Notes under the pieces: generated by a model | Told to the model about the DNA's origin: nothing | The model's input: the letters and a program-made list of their open reading frames with translations, nothing else | Databases searched by the model: none | Program-made: the position numbers and the translations under genes | Source: an uncultured Veillonella sp. | GTDB lineage: Bacteria > Bacillota > Negativicutes > Veillonellales > Veillonellaceae | DNA length: 64,000 bases | Direction of reading: 5' to 3' | NCBI GenBank assembly: GCA_900538355.1 | Contig: UPXS01000011.1 | Span: 12,228 to 76,227 of the forward strand | Part shown: piece after piece, positions 6,838 to 14,960 of the stretch | Layout of the letters: each line of letters begins with the position of its first letter | Numbering within the stretch: the stretch's first letter is position 1

Positions 6838-8067
6838 ATGGCTAATATTAATGAAAACTATTTAAACCTACAAGGTTCTTATTTATTTGCTAATATCGCT
6901 AAAAAGGTTGCAGATTATCAAGCAGCGCATCCAGATGCAGATATCATTCGTCTTGGTATCGGCGATGTTACATTACCACTTGTTCCAGCAATTATCGACG
7001 CTATGAGCAAAGCCGTTCAAGAAATGGGTAAAGCTGAAACATTCCGCGGTTACGGTCCTGAGCAAGGCTATGACTTCTTACGTCAAGCTATTGTTGATGG
7101 CGATTACAAACCATTAGGCGTAGACATTGCGATTGATGAAGTATTCGTTTCCGATGGTGCAAAATCTGATGTTGGTAACATCCAAGAGTTATTCAGCGAA
7201 GATAACATCATTGCAATCACTGATCCAGTATACCCAGTATACTTAGACTCTAACGTAATGGGTGGTCGTACTGGCGAAGCAGTAGATGGCATCTTCCAAA
7301 AGGTTGTATACCTCCCTACTTACGCTGAAAACAACTTCTCTCCAGAATTCCCTTCTGAACGCGTAGATATCGTATACCTTTGCTCCCCTAACAATCCAAC
7401 TGGTACTGTTTTGAGCCGTGCTCGTTTAGCAGAATGGATCAAATGGTGTAAAGACAATGATGCGATTTTAATGTTCGACTCTGCTTATGAAGCTTTCATC
7501 AGCACAGAAGACACAGTAAAATCCATCTACGAAATCGAAGGTGCTCGTGAAGTAGCTATCGAATTCCGTTCCTTCTCCAAAACTGCAGGTTTCACTGGAA
7601 CACGTTGCGCTTACGCAGTTGTACCTAAAGAAGTGACTGGCAAAACTAAATCCGGTGAACGCCAAGCGCTAAACCCTATGTGGAACCGTCGCCAATGCAC
7701 TAAATTCAATGGCGTTCCTTACATCATCCAACGCGGTGCTGAAGCAGTATATACAAAAGAAGGCCGCGAACAAACTCGCGCTAACATTGCATACTACAAA
7801 GAAAACGCTCGCATTATCAAAGAAGGTCTTGAATCTATCGGCCTTACTGTATACGGTGGCGTTGACGCTCCATACATTTGGCTAAAAACTCCTGGCAACA
7901 TGACTAGCTGGGAATTATTCGACATCTTACTCGAACAAGTTCAAATCGTATCTACACCAGGCTCTGGCTTTGGTCCTCACGGCGAAGGTTACCTTCGTTT
8001 AACAGCTTTCGGTAGCCGTGAAAATACAATTCGCGCCGTTGAAAGAATTAAAACATTAAAATTCTAA
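6838..8067 (+). CDS. dapL: LL-diaminopimelate aminotransferase
   Basis: PLP enzyme of 409 residues that converts tetrahydrodipicolinate plus glutamate to LL-diaminopimelate in one step, bypassing the succinyl or acetyl route to lysine and peptidoglycan. Full-length DapL match: MANINENYLNLQGSYLFANI at the N-terminus, IRLGIGDVTLPL, YLCSPNNPTGTVLSR, and the lysine motif RSFSKTAGFTGTRCAY; VGNIQELF and YLRLTAFGSREN are also present. It is monocistronic with its own promoter and terminator, and lies next to ddh, which encodes a competing one-step route to meso-diaminopimelate. Codon use is that of a well-expressed gene. Confidence 0.95.
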   Translation: MANINENYLNLQGSYLFANIAKKVADYQAAHPDADIIRLGIGDVTLPLVPAIIDAMSKAVQEMGKAETFRGYGPEQGYDFLRQAIVDGDYKPLGVDIAIDEVFVSDGAKSDVGNIQELFSEDNIIAITDPVYPVYLDSNVMGGRTGEAVDGIFQKVVYLPTYAENNFSPEFPSERVDIVYLCSPNNPTGTVLSRARLAEWIKWCKDNDAILMFDSAYEAFISTEDTVKSIYEIEGAREVAIEFRSFSKTAGFTGTRCAYAVVPKEVTGKTKSGERQALNPMWNRRQCTKFNGVPYIIQRGAEAVYTKEGREQTRANIAYYKENARIIKEGLESIGLTVYGGVDAPYIWLKTPGNMTSWELFDILLEQVQIVSTPGSGFGPHGEGYLRLTAFGSRENTIRAVERIKTLKF

Positions 8068-8125
8068 TAGGAGAATTAGCATAAAGCTTATCTCCTATAG
8101 AAACTAAAATCTATAAAGGCAAAAA

Positions 8126-8166
8126 GACCGATTGTACACCTATATTAGGAGTATAATCGGTCCTTT
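8126..8166 (+). terminator. Terminator of dapL
   Basis: GACCGATT (8126-8133) pairs with AATCGGTC (8155-8162), followed by CTTTTTA, 60 bases after the dapL stop. Confidence 0.8.
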
Positions 8167-8327
8167 TTATGTTAGTTAAAAGTTATAATCTATCACAGCA
8201 TCAACATGATAGATAGTATTATATATTTAATTTTATTTGATTCTATAGAAAAATATTAATAACTATCATTTTATGCTATAATAATTATGTTAATTATTAA
8301 ATTTCTCGATTTATATAGGAGGCTAAT

Positions 8328-9302
8328 ATGAGCAAAATTCGTATTGGTATCGTTGGCTATGGCAACTTAGGCCGTGGTGTTGAAGCATCCGTAAAATTAC
8401 AACCTGATATGGAGCTTGTTGGTGTATTCTCTCGCCGTAAAGGTTTAGAAACAGTGTCTGGTGTTCCTACATATACTATGGAAGATCTACCAAATTTCAA
8501 AGGTAAAATCGATGTTATGGTTCTTTGCGGCGGTTCTGCAACAGACCTTATCGAACAAACTCCAATGGTAACAAAATACTTCAACTGTATCGATTCCTTC
8601 GATACACATGCACGTATCCCTGAACATTTCGCAAACGTAGACAAAGTAGCTAAAGAAGCTAAAACTGCTACATTGATTTCTTGCGGTTGGGACCCAGGCA
8701 TGTTCTCTTTACAACGTGTTTATGCTGAAAGCATCTTACCTCAAGGCAAATCTTACACATTCTGGGGTCGTGGCGTTTCCCAAGGTCACTCCGATGCTAT
8801 CCGTCGTATCGATGGCGTTCTTGATGCTCGTCAATACACTGTTCCTAAAGAACAATACCTTGAAGCTATCCGTAATGGTGAAACTCCAGACGTTGATGGC
8901 TACAAAGGTCACCTTCGTGAGTGCTATGTAGTAGCTGCTCCTGATGCTGACAAAGCTAAAATTGAAAATGAAATCAAAACTATGGAAAACTACTTCGTAG
9001 GTTATGAAACTGTAGTAAACTTTATCTCTCAAGAGGAACTTGATCGCAACCACAAAGGTATTCCACATGGTGGCTTCGTTCTTCGCTCTGGTGAAAGCAC
9101 AGAAGGCACTCGTCACGTTATCGAGTATTCCTTGAAACTTGACTCCAACCCTGAATTCACTGGCTCTGCACTTGTTGCTTACGCTCGTGGTATCTACCGT
9201 CTTGCTAAACATGGCGGCACAGGTTGCTACACTGTATTCGATATTCCACCAGCTTGGATCTCCACACATTCCGCTGAAGAATTACGAGCTCACTCTCTAT
9301 AA
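8328..9302 (+). CDS. ddh: meso-Diaminopimelate dehydrogenase
   Basis: NADPH-dependent enzyme of 324 residues that makes meso-diaminopimelate from tetrahydrodipicolinate and ammonia in a single reductive step. The Rossmann start IRIGIVGYGNLGRGVE, the centre DSFDTHARIPEHF and the SCGWDPGMFSLQRVY motif followed by FWGRGVSQGHSDAIRRI identify Ddh. C-terminal GIYRLAKHGGTGCYTVFDIP is also conserved. ATG at 8328 has AGGAGG 7 bases upstream. It is a single gene with two terminators in tandem. Its partner dapL reaches the same branch of the pathway by another route. Confidence 0.95.
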   Translation: MSKIRIGIVGYGNLGRGVEASVKLQPDMELVGVFSRRKGLETVSGVPTYTMEDLPNFKGKIDVMVLCGGSATDLIEQTPMVTKYFNCIDSFDTHARIPEHFANVDKVAKEAKTATLISCGWDPGMFSLQRVYAESILPQGKSYTFWGRGVSQGHSDAIRRIDGVLDARQYTVPKEQYLEAIRNGETPDVDGYKGHLRECYVVAAPDADKAKIENEIKTMENYFVGYETVVNFISQEELDRNHKGIPHGGFVLRSGESTEGTRHVIEYSLKLDSNPEFTGSALVAYARGIYRLAKHGGTGCYTVFDIPPAWISTHSAEELRAHSL

Positions 9303-9314
9303 GATACAAAATAA

Positions 9315-9342
9315 AATCCCACACATCAGTGTGGGATTTTTG
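9315..9342 (+). terminator. First terminator of ddh
   Basis: AAATCCCACAC / GTGTGGGATTT stem followed by T residues, just after the ddh stop. Confidence 0.8.
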
Positions 9343-9345
9343 TTT

Positions 9346-9391
9346 AGTGACACTATTAATCACCTATGTGACTAATAGTGTCACTTTTTTA
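9346..9391 (+). terminator. Second terminator after ddh
   Basis: Perfect 13-base-pair stem (AGTGACACTATTA / TAATAGTGTCACT) followed by six T. Tandem with the preceding terminator. Confidence 0.8.
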
Positions 9392-9493
9392 GTACAAATT
9401 TATATCGGCTATATGATATAATATTTATTTGATAGAGTTTCTATGGAAACTTTCAGAAAGAACGAAATCAATGTTTTAATAAAAGGTGGTACC

Positions 9494-10600
9494 ATGAGCA
9501 CAAATTTAGAAGTAGGCATCGTAGGCCTTCCAAATGTTGGTAAAAGTACATTATTCAACGCCATTACTAAAGCAGGCGCTGAAGCTGCCAACTATCCATT
9601 CTGTACAATTGAGCCAAACGTAGGTGTAGTTGACGTTCCAGATAATCGCTTAGCTGTATTGGCTGAAATGTTTGGTTCCAAACGTATCCTCCCTGCTGCT
9701 ATGCGCTTCGTAGATATCGCTGGCCTCGTAGAAGGTGCATCTAAAGGTGAGGGTTTAGGTAACAAATTCCTTAGCCATATCCGCCAAGTAGATGCTATTG
9801 CACAAGTTATTCGTTGTTTTGATGACCCTAACATCACTCACGTTTCTGGCTCTATCGATCCAATCCGCGACATCGAAATCATCAACACTGAGCTCTGCCT
9901 TGCAGACCTTGAGTCCGTTGAAAAACGTAAACAACGTATTGAAAAAATCGCTAAATCCGGTGACAAAGATGCGCGTGCCGAATTACCATTGCTAGAACGC
10001 ATCATCGAAGGTTTAGGTGAAGCAAAACCAGTTCGTGCACAAGGTCTCGAAGAAGAAGAATTAGAAATGATCAAAGAGTTAACATTGCTTACTGCAAAAC
10101 CATCTCTTTATGTAGCTAACATTTCTGAAGATGAAGTATCTGATTATTCTGCCAACGAATATGTAAAACGCGTTGAGGAATATGCGAAAAACGAAGGCGC
10201 TGGCATCGTTGTTGTGTCCGCTCGTATCGAGTCCGAAATTGCAGAGTTATCCGAAGAAGAATCCGCTGCATTCCTTGAAGATCTTGGTCTTGAAGAATCT
10301 GGTTTAACAAAACTTATCAAAGCAAGCTACGCACTCTTAAGTCTTATCAACTACTTCACTGCTGGTGAAATGGAAGCTCGTGCATGGACAATTGTAAATG
10401 GCACCAAAGCACCTCAAGCTGCTGGTAAAATTCACTCTGATATCGAAAAAGGCTTTATCCGTGCTGAAATCGTATCCTTCGATGACTTACAAGCTTGCGG
10501 CAGCCAAAATGCGGCTAAAGAAAAAGGCCTTGTACGCCTTGAAGGTAAAGACTACGTTATGAAAGATGGCGATGTAACACACTTCCGCTTCAACGTATAA
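9494..10600 (+). CDS. ychF: Redox-regulated ATPase/GTPase YchF (Obg family)
   Basis: P-loop NTPase of 368 residues that binds ATP and the ribosome and is linked to stress and translation control. G1 motif GLPNVGKSTLFNAIT, switch region NYPFCTIEPNVGVV, G3 DIAGLVEGASKGEGLGNKFL, and a C-terminal TGS domain (YFTAGEMEARAWTIVNGTKA to the end). The start at 9494 (MSTNLEVGIVG) is preferred over an in-frame ATG at 9443 because AAAAGGTGG lies just upstream and it matches the family's N-terminus. It stands alone, with a terminator shared with the converging nitroreductase gene. Confidence 0.95.
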   Translation: MSTNLEVGIVGLPNVGKSTLFNAITKAGAEAANYPFCTIEPNVGVVDVPDNRLAVLAEMFGSKRILPAAMRFVDIAGLVEGASKGEGLGNKFLSHIRQVDAIAQVIRCFDDPNITHVSGSIDPIRDIEIINTELCLADLESVEKRKQRIEKIAKSGDKDARAELPLLERIIEGLGEAKPVRAQGLEEEELEMIKELTLLTAKPSLYVANISEDEVSDYSANEYVKRVEEYAKNEGAGIVVVSARIESEIAELSEEESAAFLEDLGLEESGLTKLIKASYALLSLINYFTAGEMEARAWTIVNGTKAPQAAGKIHSDIEKGFIRAEIVSFDDLQACGSQNAAKEKGLVRLEGKDYVMKDGDVTHFRFNV

Positions 10601-10615
10601 ATAATACTAATACAA

Positions 10616-10641
10616 AAAGAGGTCCCTTAAGGGACCTCTTT
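10616..10641. terminator. Bidirectional terminator
   Basis: AAGAGGTCCCTTAAGGGACCTCTT, a perfect palindromic stem with A and T runs on the two sides, between ychF and the converging nitroreductase gene. Confidence 0.85.
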
Positions 10642-10661
10642 TTCTTATGTAATAGTTCTTA

Positions 10662-11372
10662 TTATTCAACTACGGTTACAATTTCATCTAATGTACGACG
10701 TGTTTTATTGCGATGTGGTTCTTCATCACGGTAGCCAAAGGCAGCCATTACAGAGATGCCGAAATGTTTCGTATCGAAGAGACCGAGTTCGTCACCAAGA
10801 AGTGCTGTCATATCATCTTGATTGAAACCTTCTAATGGACAAGAATCTAAACCTTCATAAGCAGCCATTGTCATCATATTTGCCATAACGATATATGCTT
10901 GTTTAGAAGCCCAGTCAAAGGCAGCGCGTTCAGATTCAAATGTTTTATAATCGCTTGTAGTGAATTGGGCATATTTTTCGCGATATGCTGCATCGATTTC
11001 TGCAGGTAATTGTTTAACTTCCTCTTGAATATGACGAACATAAGGAGAATCGAATTCTAAGTCTACCTTTTTGCGTGTTAAGAACACTACAAAATGACTT
11101 GCTTCAAGACCTGCTTGAATGCCCCAGCCATGAGCTTTCATTTTCTCACGAATTTTAGGATTTTGGATTACTAACAATTCATAAGGCTCGAAACCAAGGG
11201 ATGTTGGAGCCAAGCGAGCTGCTGTTAAAATTGCGTTCCAATCTTCATCAGAAATCTTTTTAGTGCTATCAAATTTTTTACATGCATAACGATATGTCAT
11301 AGCATATTCTAAATCTTTACGATCCAATGTAGGAGCGGTTAGTTTTACATTTTCTATTTCATATTTGCTCAT
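10662..11372 (-). CDS. NAD(P)H-dependent nitroreductase family oxidoreductase
   Basis: FMN-dependent nitroreductase fold of 236 residues (NfsB-like). AMTYRYACKKFDSTKKIS holds the FMN-phosphate-binding arginine region, followed by ILTAARLAPTSLGFEPYE. Later come KQAYIVMANMMTMAAYEGLDSCPLEGF and the C-terminal FGYRDEEP. The start at 11372 (MSKYEIEN) is chosen because GGAGG sits 6 bases upstream; an ATG 30 bases further out has no such site. The substrate is unknown: quinones, nitroaromatics and flavins are all possible for this family. It is a single gene. Confidence 0.88.
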   Translation of the reverse strand: MSKYEIENVKLTAPTLDRKDLEYAMTYRYACKKFDSTKKISDEDWNAILTAARLAPTSLGFEPYELLVIQNPKIREKMKAHGWGIQAGLEASHFVVFLTRKKVDLEFDSPYVRHIQEEVKQLPAEIDAAYREKYAQFTTSDYKTFESERAAFDWASKQAYIVMANMMTMAAYEGLDSCPLEGFNQDDMTALLGDELGLFDTKHFGISVMAAFGYRDEEPHRNKTRRTLDEIVTVVE

Positions 11373-11474
11373 ATATACCTCCATAAGTGATAAAAATATC
11401 ATATGCTTATACTACCATAATATCCATACTAATCATATGAAATGCATCATAAAACACAAAAGACTAGACATATT

Positions 11475-11732
11475 CTAGTCTTTATATGGTACGGCTAGCT
11501 CCCCTTTTTCATACCAAAAGAGGCCTGACGTACTAATCTTATGTTCTTTTAAAATAGTCTGAACTTCTTCAACAATATTAGGTTCTATTTGAATAGACAA
11601 CCCACACATATCATAAAGTTCTGGAGGTGTGGCCATCAATTGATGAGGCACCTCTAATTCTGTCAATATCTTATCTGCTTTATCACCAAAATAATAGGAT
11701 GTAAAAACGACAAGTAATTTTTTATTTTCCAA
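11475..11732 (-). CDS. DUF3343 putative Se/S carrier-like protein
   Basis: Small soluble protein of about 85 residues, DUF3343 (PF11823, described as a putative Se/S carrier-like protein). Visible pattern: VVFTSYYFGDKADKIL, then VPHQLMATPPEL followed by YDMCGLSIQI, with the single conserved cysteine in the last segment. I place the start at the TTG at 11732, because AGGAGG lies 7 bases before it; a GTG at 11759 lies upstream of that site and would leave the gene without one. It is followed upstream by yedF and selD, the usual neighbours in selenium metabolism clusters. A role in handling selenium for a molybdenum hydroxylase is inferred from context. Confidence 0.75.
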   Translation of the reverse strand: MENKKLLVVFTSYYFGDKADKILTELEVPHQLMATPPELYDMCGLSIQIEPNIVEEVQTILKEHKISTSGLFWYEKGELAVPYKD

Positions 11733-11853
11733 TGCCTCACCTCCTATCACAATCAACACGATTAGATTTCTTTTATCTCAACGATTCCTTAGAGAAGTAA
11801 AAATCTAATCTAAATCAGTAGCTCAATCAATATATCAAAATAAACCGTTAACA

Positions 11854-12456
11854 TTATAGCTTAACAATATTGTCACCAAGGATAGCATCTGTAATAGCAT
11901 ACATGTTCGTAATACTACCGACACCAACGTTTTCTTTCACACCATAGAAATCGAGGCAAATCCCACAAGCTGCAATTTCCACACCTGCGTCAGCTAGCTT
12001 TTTAATATTTTCCAAATGAACAGAATCGTTAGTTACCATCTTAACACTGCTATTAATGAAATAGATCTTAGATGGTTTCACATCTGCTTCTACCATGCAT
12101 ACCCAGAAGGTTTTCATCAAATTTCTACCGAGCTCTTCGCTACCTTCACCAAGATAATCTTTTGTCATCAAGATGACGCGGTTACCATAGTTCATCGGTT
12201 CGCAACTTGCTTCTGGCACGGGATTTGCATTTGGCGTCATAGTGAGATAGAAATCCTTGCCATCTTGACGGATAGCCACACCATAACCACGAGACTTACC
12301 AAATTTTTCTACATTATCGCTACTAACCTCATTGTCTACAATAGTAGTAATGACAGCGCTTGGATTCGCATCGCTTACCTTCTTAGTTTCAATAACAGGT
12401 TTTGGACACAAGCTACCACGTACGTCTACAGTTAATTCATTTGTATTACTCATCAT
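11854..12456 (-). CDS. yedF: Selenium metabolism protein YedF (TusA domain plus DsrE-like domain)
   Basis: Two-domain protein of 200 residues. The N-terminal TusA-like domain carries DVRGSLCPKPVIETKK with the CPxP motif. A second DsrE/F-like domain (NRVILMTKDYLGEGSEELGR onward) ends in VEIAACGICLDFYGV with two cysteines. This fits the TIGR03527 family, found together with selD in organisms with labile-selenium enzymes; it is thought to carry or deliver selenium, though this is not biochemically settled. Start at 12456 or at the next codon, which is also ATG. The gene sits between DUF3343 and selD, all read on the reverse strand and probably co-transcribed. Confidence 0.88.
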   Translation of the reverse strand: MMSNTNELTVDVRGSLCPKPVIETKKVSDANPSAVITTIVDNEVSSDNVEKFGKSRGYGVAIRQDGKDFYLTMTPNANPVPEASCEPMNYGNRVILMTKDYLGEGSEELGRNLMKTFWVCMVEADVKPSKIYFINSSVKMVTNDSVHLENIKKLADAGVEIAACGICLDFYGVKENVGVGSITNMYAITDAILGDNIVKL

Positions 12457-12565
12457 ACACCTCTATATTATATACATTATAAATCTTGTGAAAGTATCAG
12501 CTATTAGCTAATAATAGTTTAATTCTATATCTATGCCAATAGTAGCGAAATTATTATTTATGATT

Positions 12566-13597
12566 TTATTCTGTAACGCGTACAGCCAGACCGCTAAAAC
12601 TTTCAACAGTACCAATAATAGCAGCACAGTCAATGCCAGCCGCATGTAACGCCTCAACTAGTTGATCACCTTCACTGGCAGGAACAGAGAATAGTAAACC
12701 ACCTGAGGTTTGTGGATCAAACAGAATATCTGTCCACACAGGGTCCAAAGCCTCATCAACTTGTACATCGGTTATGGCCTTGCGGTTACCATACGATGCA
12801 GCAGGCACCAAACCCATTTGAGCTGCTTCGATGACATCATCAAAGAGTGGAATGTCGTAAGCCTTAATATGAATGGTCACATCGGAAGCACTCGCCATTT
12901 CTACAGAGTGCCCCATAAGGCTAAAGCCAGTTACATCCGTACACGCATGAACGGTAAAGTTATGTGCTACCTCTGCTCCTACTCTGTTCAACGTACTCAT
13001 ACTAGTCACAGCTTGCTCGGTACCTACGGGGAACAAATCACCCTTTAGCGCATTATTCATAATGCCTGTACCAATTCGCTTAGTTAACACTAGTACATCT
13101 CCTACTTGGGCGCCTTTATTTTTCCAAACTCGATCTGGATGCACTTGTCCTGTTACAGACATACCGAATATAGGTTCTTTATTTTCAATGCTGTGGCCAC
13201 CAACGATAGCAGCACCAGATTCAGCCACAATGGATCCAGCCCCATTTAATACATCTGTTAATACACCTTGTTCAACAAGAGGCACAGGGAACCCCACAAT
13301 GTTCATAGCCGTTAACGGTGCACCGCCCATAGCATACACATCACTCAATGCATTAGCCGCTGCAATCTTACCAAATAAAACAGGATCATTAACCATAGGC
13401 GTAAAGAAATCTAATGTTTGTACTAATGCTAGTGTATCTGAAAGTTTATATACGCCTGCATCGTCGGCACCTGTCATATCTGCTAGTACATGTTCATTAG
13501 TAACAGGCATCACCGCTTTTAATACGCGATTTAATATATGAGGCCCAATCTTACATGCACAGCCCCCACTTGTTACGTAATCAGTGAGTCGTACCAT
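12566..13597 (-). CDS. selD: Selenophosphate synthetase
   Basis: SelD of 343 residues makes selenophosphate from selenide and ATP. The active-site stretch reads TSGGCACKIGP, with Cys13 at the position that is Sec or Cys in other SelD proteins, and Lys16. No in-frame TGA is present, so this is the cysteine form. Other family motifs are DDAGVYKL, IVGGHSIENKEPIFG, CTDVTGFSLMGH and FDPQTSGGLL. It lies 9 bases downstream of a DUF951 gene and upstream of yedF. No selA, selB or tRNA-Sec is in the window, so selenophosphate may serve the molybdenum hydroxylase at 41.5-48.4 kb rather than selenocysteine; genome-wide data would be needed to be sure. Confidence 0.95.
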   Translation of the reverse strand: MVRLTDYVTSGGCACKIGPHILNRVLKAVMPVTNEHVLADMTGADDAGVYKLSDTLALVQTLDFFTPMVNDPVLFGKIAAANALSDVYAMGGAPLTAMNIVGFPVPLVEQGVLTDVLNGAGSIVAESGAAIVGGHSIENKEPIFGMSVTGQVHPDRVWKNKGAQVGDVLVLTKRIGTGIMNNALKGDLFPVGTEQAVTSMSTLNRVGAEVAHNFTVHACTDVTGFSLMGHSVEMASASDVTIHIKAYDIPLFDDVIEAAQMGLVPAASYGNRKAITDVQVDEALDPVWTDILFDPQTSGGLLFSVPASEGDQLVEALHAAGIDCAAIIGTVESFSGLAVRVTE

Positions 13598-13606
13598 ACG
13601 TCCCCC

Positions 13607-13810
13607 TTATTCATTCTCCGGCAATCTAGATACAATTTTCTTAACTGCCTTTTCAAATTTCGGGCGCGGCATCAACAGTTGATGACCACAGCCATTACAT
13701 ACAATGAGGAAATCTGTGCCAATCCGTTTGACTTCCCATTCATCACTGCCGCAGGGATGTGACTTTTTCATCTTTACCACATCGCCTACGTAATATCTAA
13801 CAAATGCCAT
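13607..13810 (-). CDS. DUF951 domain-containing protein
   Basis: Small protein of 67 residues with the DUF951 pattern YYVGDVVKMKKSHPCGSDEW followed by EVKRIGTDF and CNGCGHQLLMPRPKFEK. The HPCG and CNGCG cysteines could bind a metal such as zinc, but no function is established. Start at 13810 (MAFVRYY) because AAGGAGG lies just upstream; an ATG 45 bases further out is unsupported. It lies 9 bases ahead of selD and is probably the first gene of the DUF951-selD-yedF-DUF3343 unit. In other Firmicutes this family sits near ychF or rpsF, both of which are also in this window. Confidence 0.85.
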   Translation of the reverse strand: MAFVRYYVGDVVKMKKSHPCGSDEWEVKRIGTDFLIVCNGCGHQLLMPRPKFEKAVKKIVSRLPENE

Positions 13811-13975
13811 AGCGCCTCCTTTTACAACGTCAGTATTTATATACTTATTATACAAGAAATACAGAGTTCTATAAACATATCATAATTCTATAGTTATATA
13901 GTCATTTTATGGGTAGTTATTAGTACATTTAACGAAAAGGTTATCAATATCTAATCAATAATGATTTTTCATTTA

Positions 13976-13993
13976 GTTATCATTCTCAATATC
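13976..13993 (-). promoter_or_regulatory. Possible Fur-family site (three hexamers)
   Basis: Read on the reverse strand this is GATATT-GAGAAT-GATAAC, three GATAAT-like hexamers in a row as in Fur-family operators. It lies about 130 bases upstream of the rubrerythrin promoter. Weak on its own. Confidence 0.3.
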
Positions 13994-14057
13994 AAAATCG
14001 TCTATTTTTACAAATCCTATACTATTCAGTCTTTAAGAAACCGCATTTTTACTACAT

Positions 14058-14072
14058 TGATAATATTTATCA
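14058..14072 (+). promoter_or_regulatory. Fur/PerR-type box upstream of rubrerythrin
   Basis: TGATAAT-A-TTTATCA, a 7-1-7 inverted repeat differing from the TGATAATnATTATCA consensus at one position, 36 bases upstream of the -35 element. Rubrerythrins are often PerR- or Fur-controlled; that control here is inferred. Confidence 0.5.
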
Positions 14073-14108
14073 TTTAGAAAATTTTCGAAATAAATTTTAC
14101 AAAAACAC

Positions 14109-14136
14109 TTGCATTTCTCATTTAGTATGTTACAAT
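14109..14136 (+). promoter_or_regulatory. Promoter of the rubrerythrin gene
   Basis: TTGCAT (14109-14114), 16-base spacer, TACAAT (14131-14136). Transcription would start near 14143 and give a leader of about 270 bases. Confidence 0.5.
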
Positions 14137-14155
14137 ATAGTCAACAATGATTATT

Positions 14156-14398
14156 CGTTAAGTATACGGATAACACATTGTATATAAAACTGTTAAGACG
14201 GCAAGTGCCGAAAAACACAAATCAGTAAGTACTATTTTAAGAATTAGGCAAGTGTCTATTTAATCTAAGAATAAGTTTTCTTACTAAGGCGAAGTCGCCC
14301 ACGAAAATTGTAGAATAAGTATTCTATTATTTGAATTCACAACCAAGTGGTTATGAATATATAAGTTAAGTAACAAATTTGAAAATTATCGTAAGTAC
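14156..14398 (+). repeat. Array of ten AAGT-loop mini-hairpins in the rubrerythrin 5' leader
   Basis: Ten short inverted repeats share the loop AAGT but have different stems: 14156-14168 (CGTT/A-t-ACG), 14199-14210 (CGGC/GCCG), 14224-14233 (AGT/ACT), 14245-14258 (TAGGC/GTCTA), 14266-14283 (TAAGAA/TTCTTA), 14288-14299 (GGCG/CGCC), 14311-14326 (TAGAAT/ATTCTA), 14341-14352 (AACC/GGTT), 14365-14374 (GTT/AAC) and 14391-14398 (GT/AC). The last ends just before the ribosome binding site. A constant loop with stems that vary yet stay complementary points to a function in RNA rather than to simple repeat spread. I know of no named element like this. Confidence 0.75.
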
Positions 14399-14412
14399 AA
14401 AGGAGTATTAAA

Positions 14413-14958
14413 ATGGCAGAATTAAAAGGTTCTAACACTGAAAAAAATCTTCAAGCAGCATTCGCTGGCGAATCCCAAGCATTCCAAAAATATACTTTCT
14501 ACGCAGCAGCAGCTCGTAAAGCTGGCATGAACGAAATCGCTGATTATTTCGAAGAAACAGCTCACAACGAATCTGCACATGCTAAATTGTGGTTCAAAGC
14601 TCTTCATGGTGGCGATGTATCTTCCGATATCGAAGCTAACCTTCGTGATGCAGCAGCTGGTGAAAACTACGAACACACTACAATGTACAAAGAATTCGCT
14701 GAAGAAGCTGAAAAAGAAGGCTTTGCTAAAATCGCTTACCAAATGCGCGAAGTTGGTAAAATCGAAGCTCGTCATGAAGCTCGTTACCTTGCATTAGCAG
14801 CTCAAGTATCCGGTAACAAAGTATTCCACAACGACGAACCAGTTGCTTGGATCTGCGCTAACTGCGGTTACGTACATGTTGGTGAAGAAGCTCCAAAACT
14901 TTGCCCAGTATGTGCTCACCCACAAGCTTTCTTCCACCGTTTCGTGGAATCCATCTAA
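14413..14958 (+). CDS. rbr: Rubrerythrin
   Basis: Rubrerythrin of 181 residues, a cytoplasmic peroxidase that protects anaerobes from hydrogen peroxide. The N-terminal four-helix di-iron domain has glutamate/histidine ligand motifs in GESQAFQKYTFYA, FEETAHNESAHAKLWF and KIEARHEARY. A C-terminal rubredoxin domain (CANCGYVHVG and CPVCAHPQAFF, two CxxC pairs) supplies electrons. The domain order is the classical one. Codon use is strongly biased (GCT, AAA, GGC), which implies high expression. AGGAG lies 10 bases upstream of ATG. It is a single gene bracketed by AAGT-loop hairpins on both sides, with a Fur/PerR-like box upstream. Confidence 0.95.
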   Translation: MAELKGSNTEKNLQAAFAGESQAFQKYTFYAAAARKAGMNEIADYFEETAHNESAHAKLWFKALHGGDVSSDIEANLRDAAAGENYEHTTMYKEFAEEAEKEGFAKIAYQMREVGKIEARHEARYLALAAQVSGNKVFHNDEPVAWICANCGYVHVGEEAPKLCPVCAHPQAFFHRFVESI

Positions 14959-14960
14959 TC

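Noticed and set aside
9443..9493. Upstream start for ychF adding 17 residues
   Set aside because: The internal ATG has a strong ribosome binding site and matches the family N-terminus; the extension is not conserved in type.
13062..13541. Forward ORF of 159 codons antisense to selD
   Set aside because: No ribosome binding site, and its frame is complementary to conserved selD motifs.
12566..13597. Selenocysteine in SelD
   Set aside because: The frame has no internal TGA and the active-site position is a cysteine codon.
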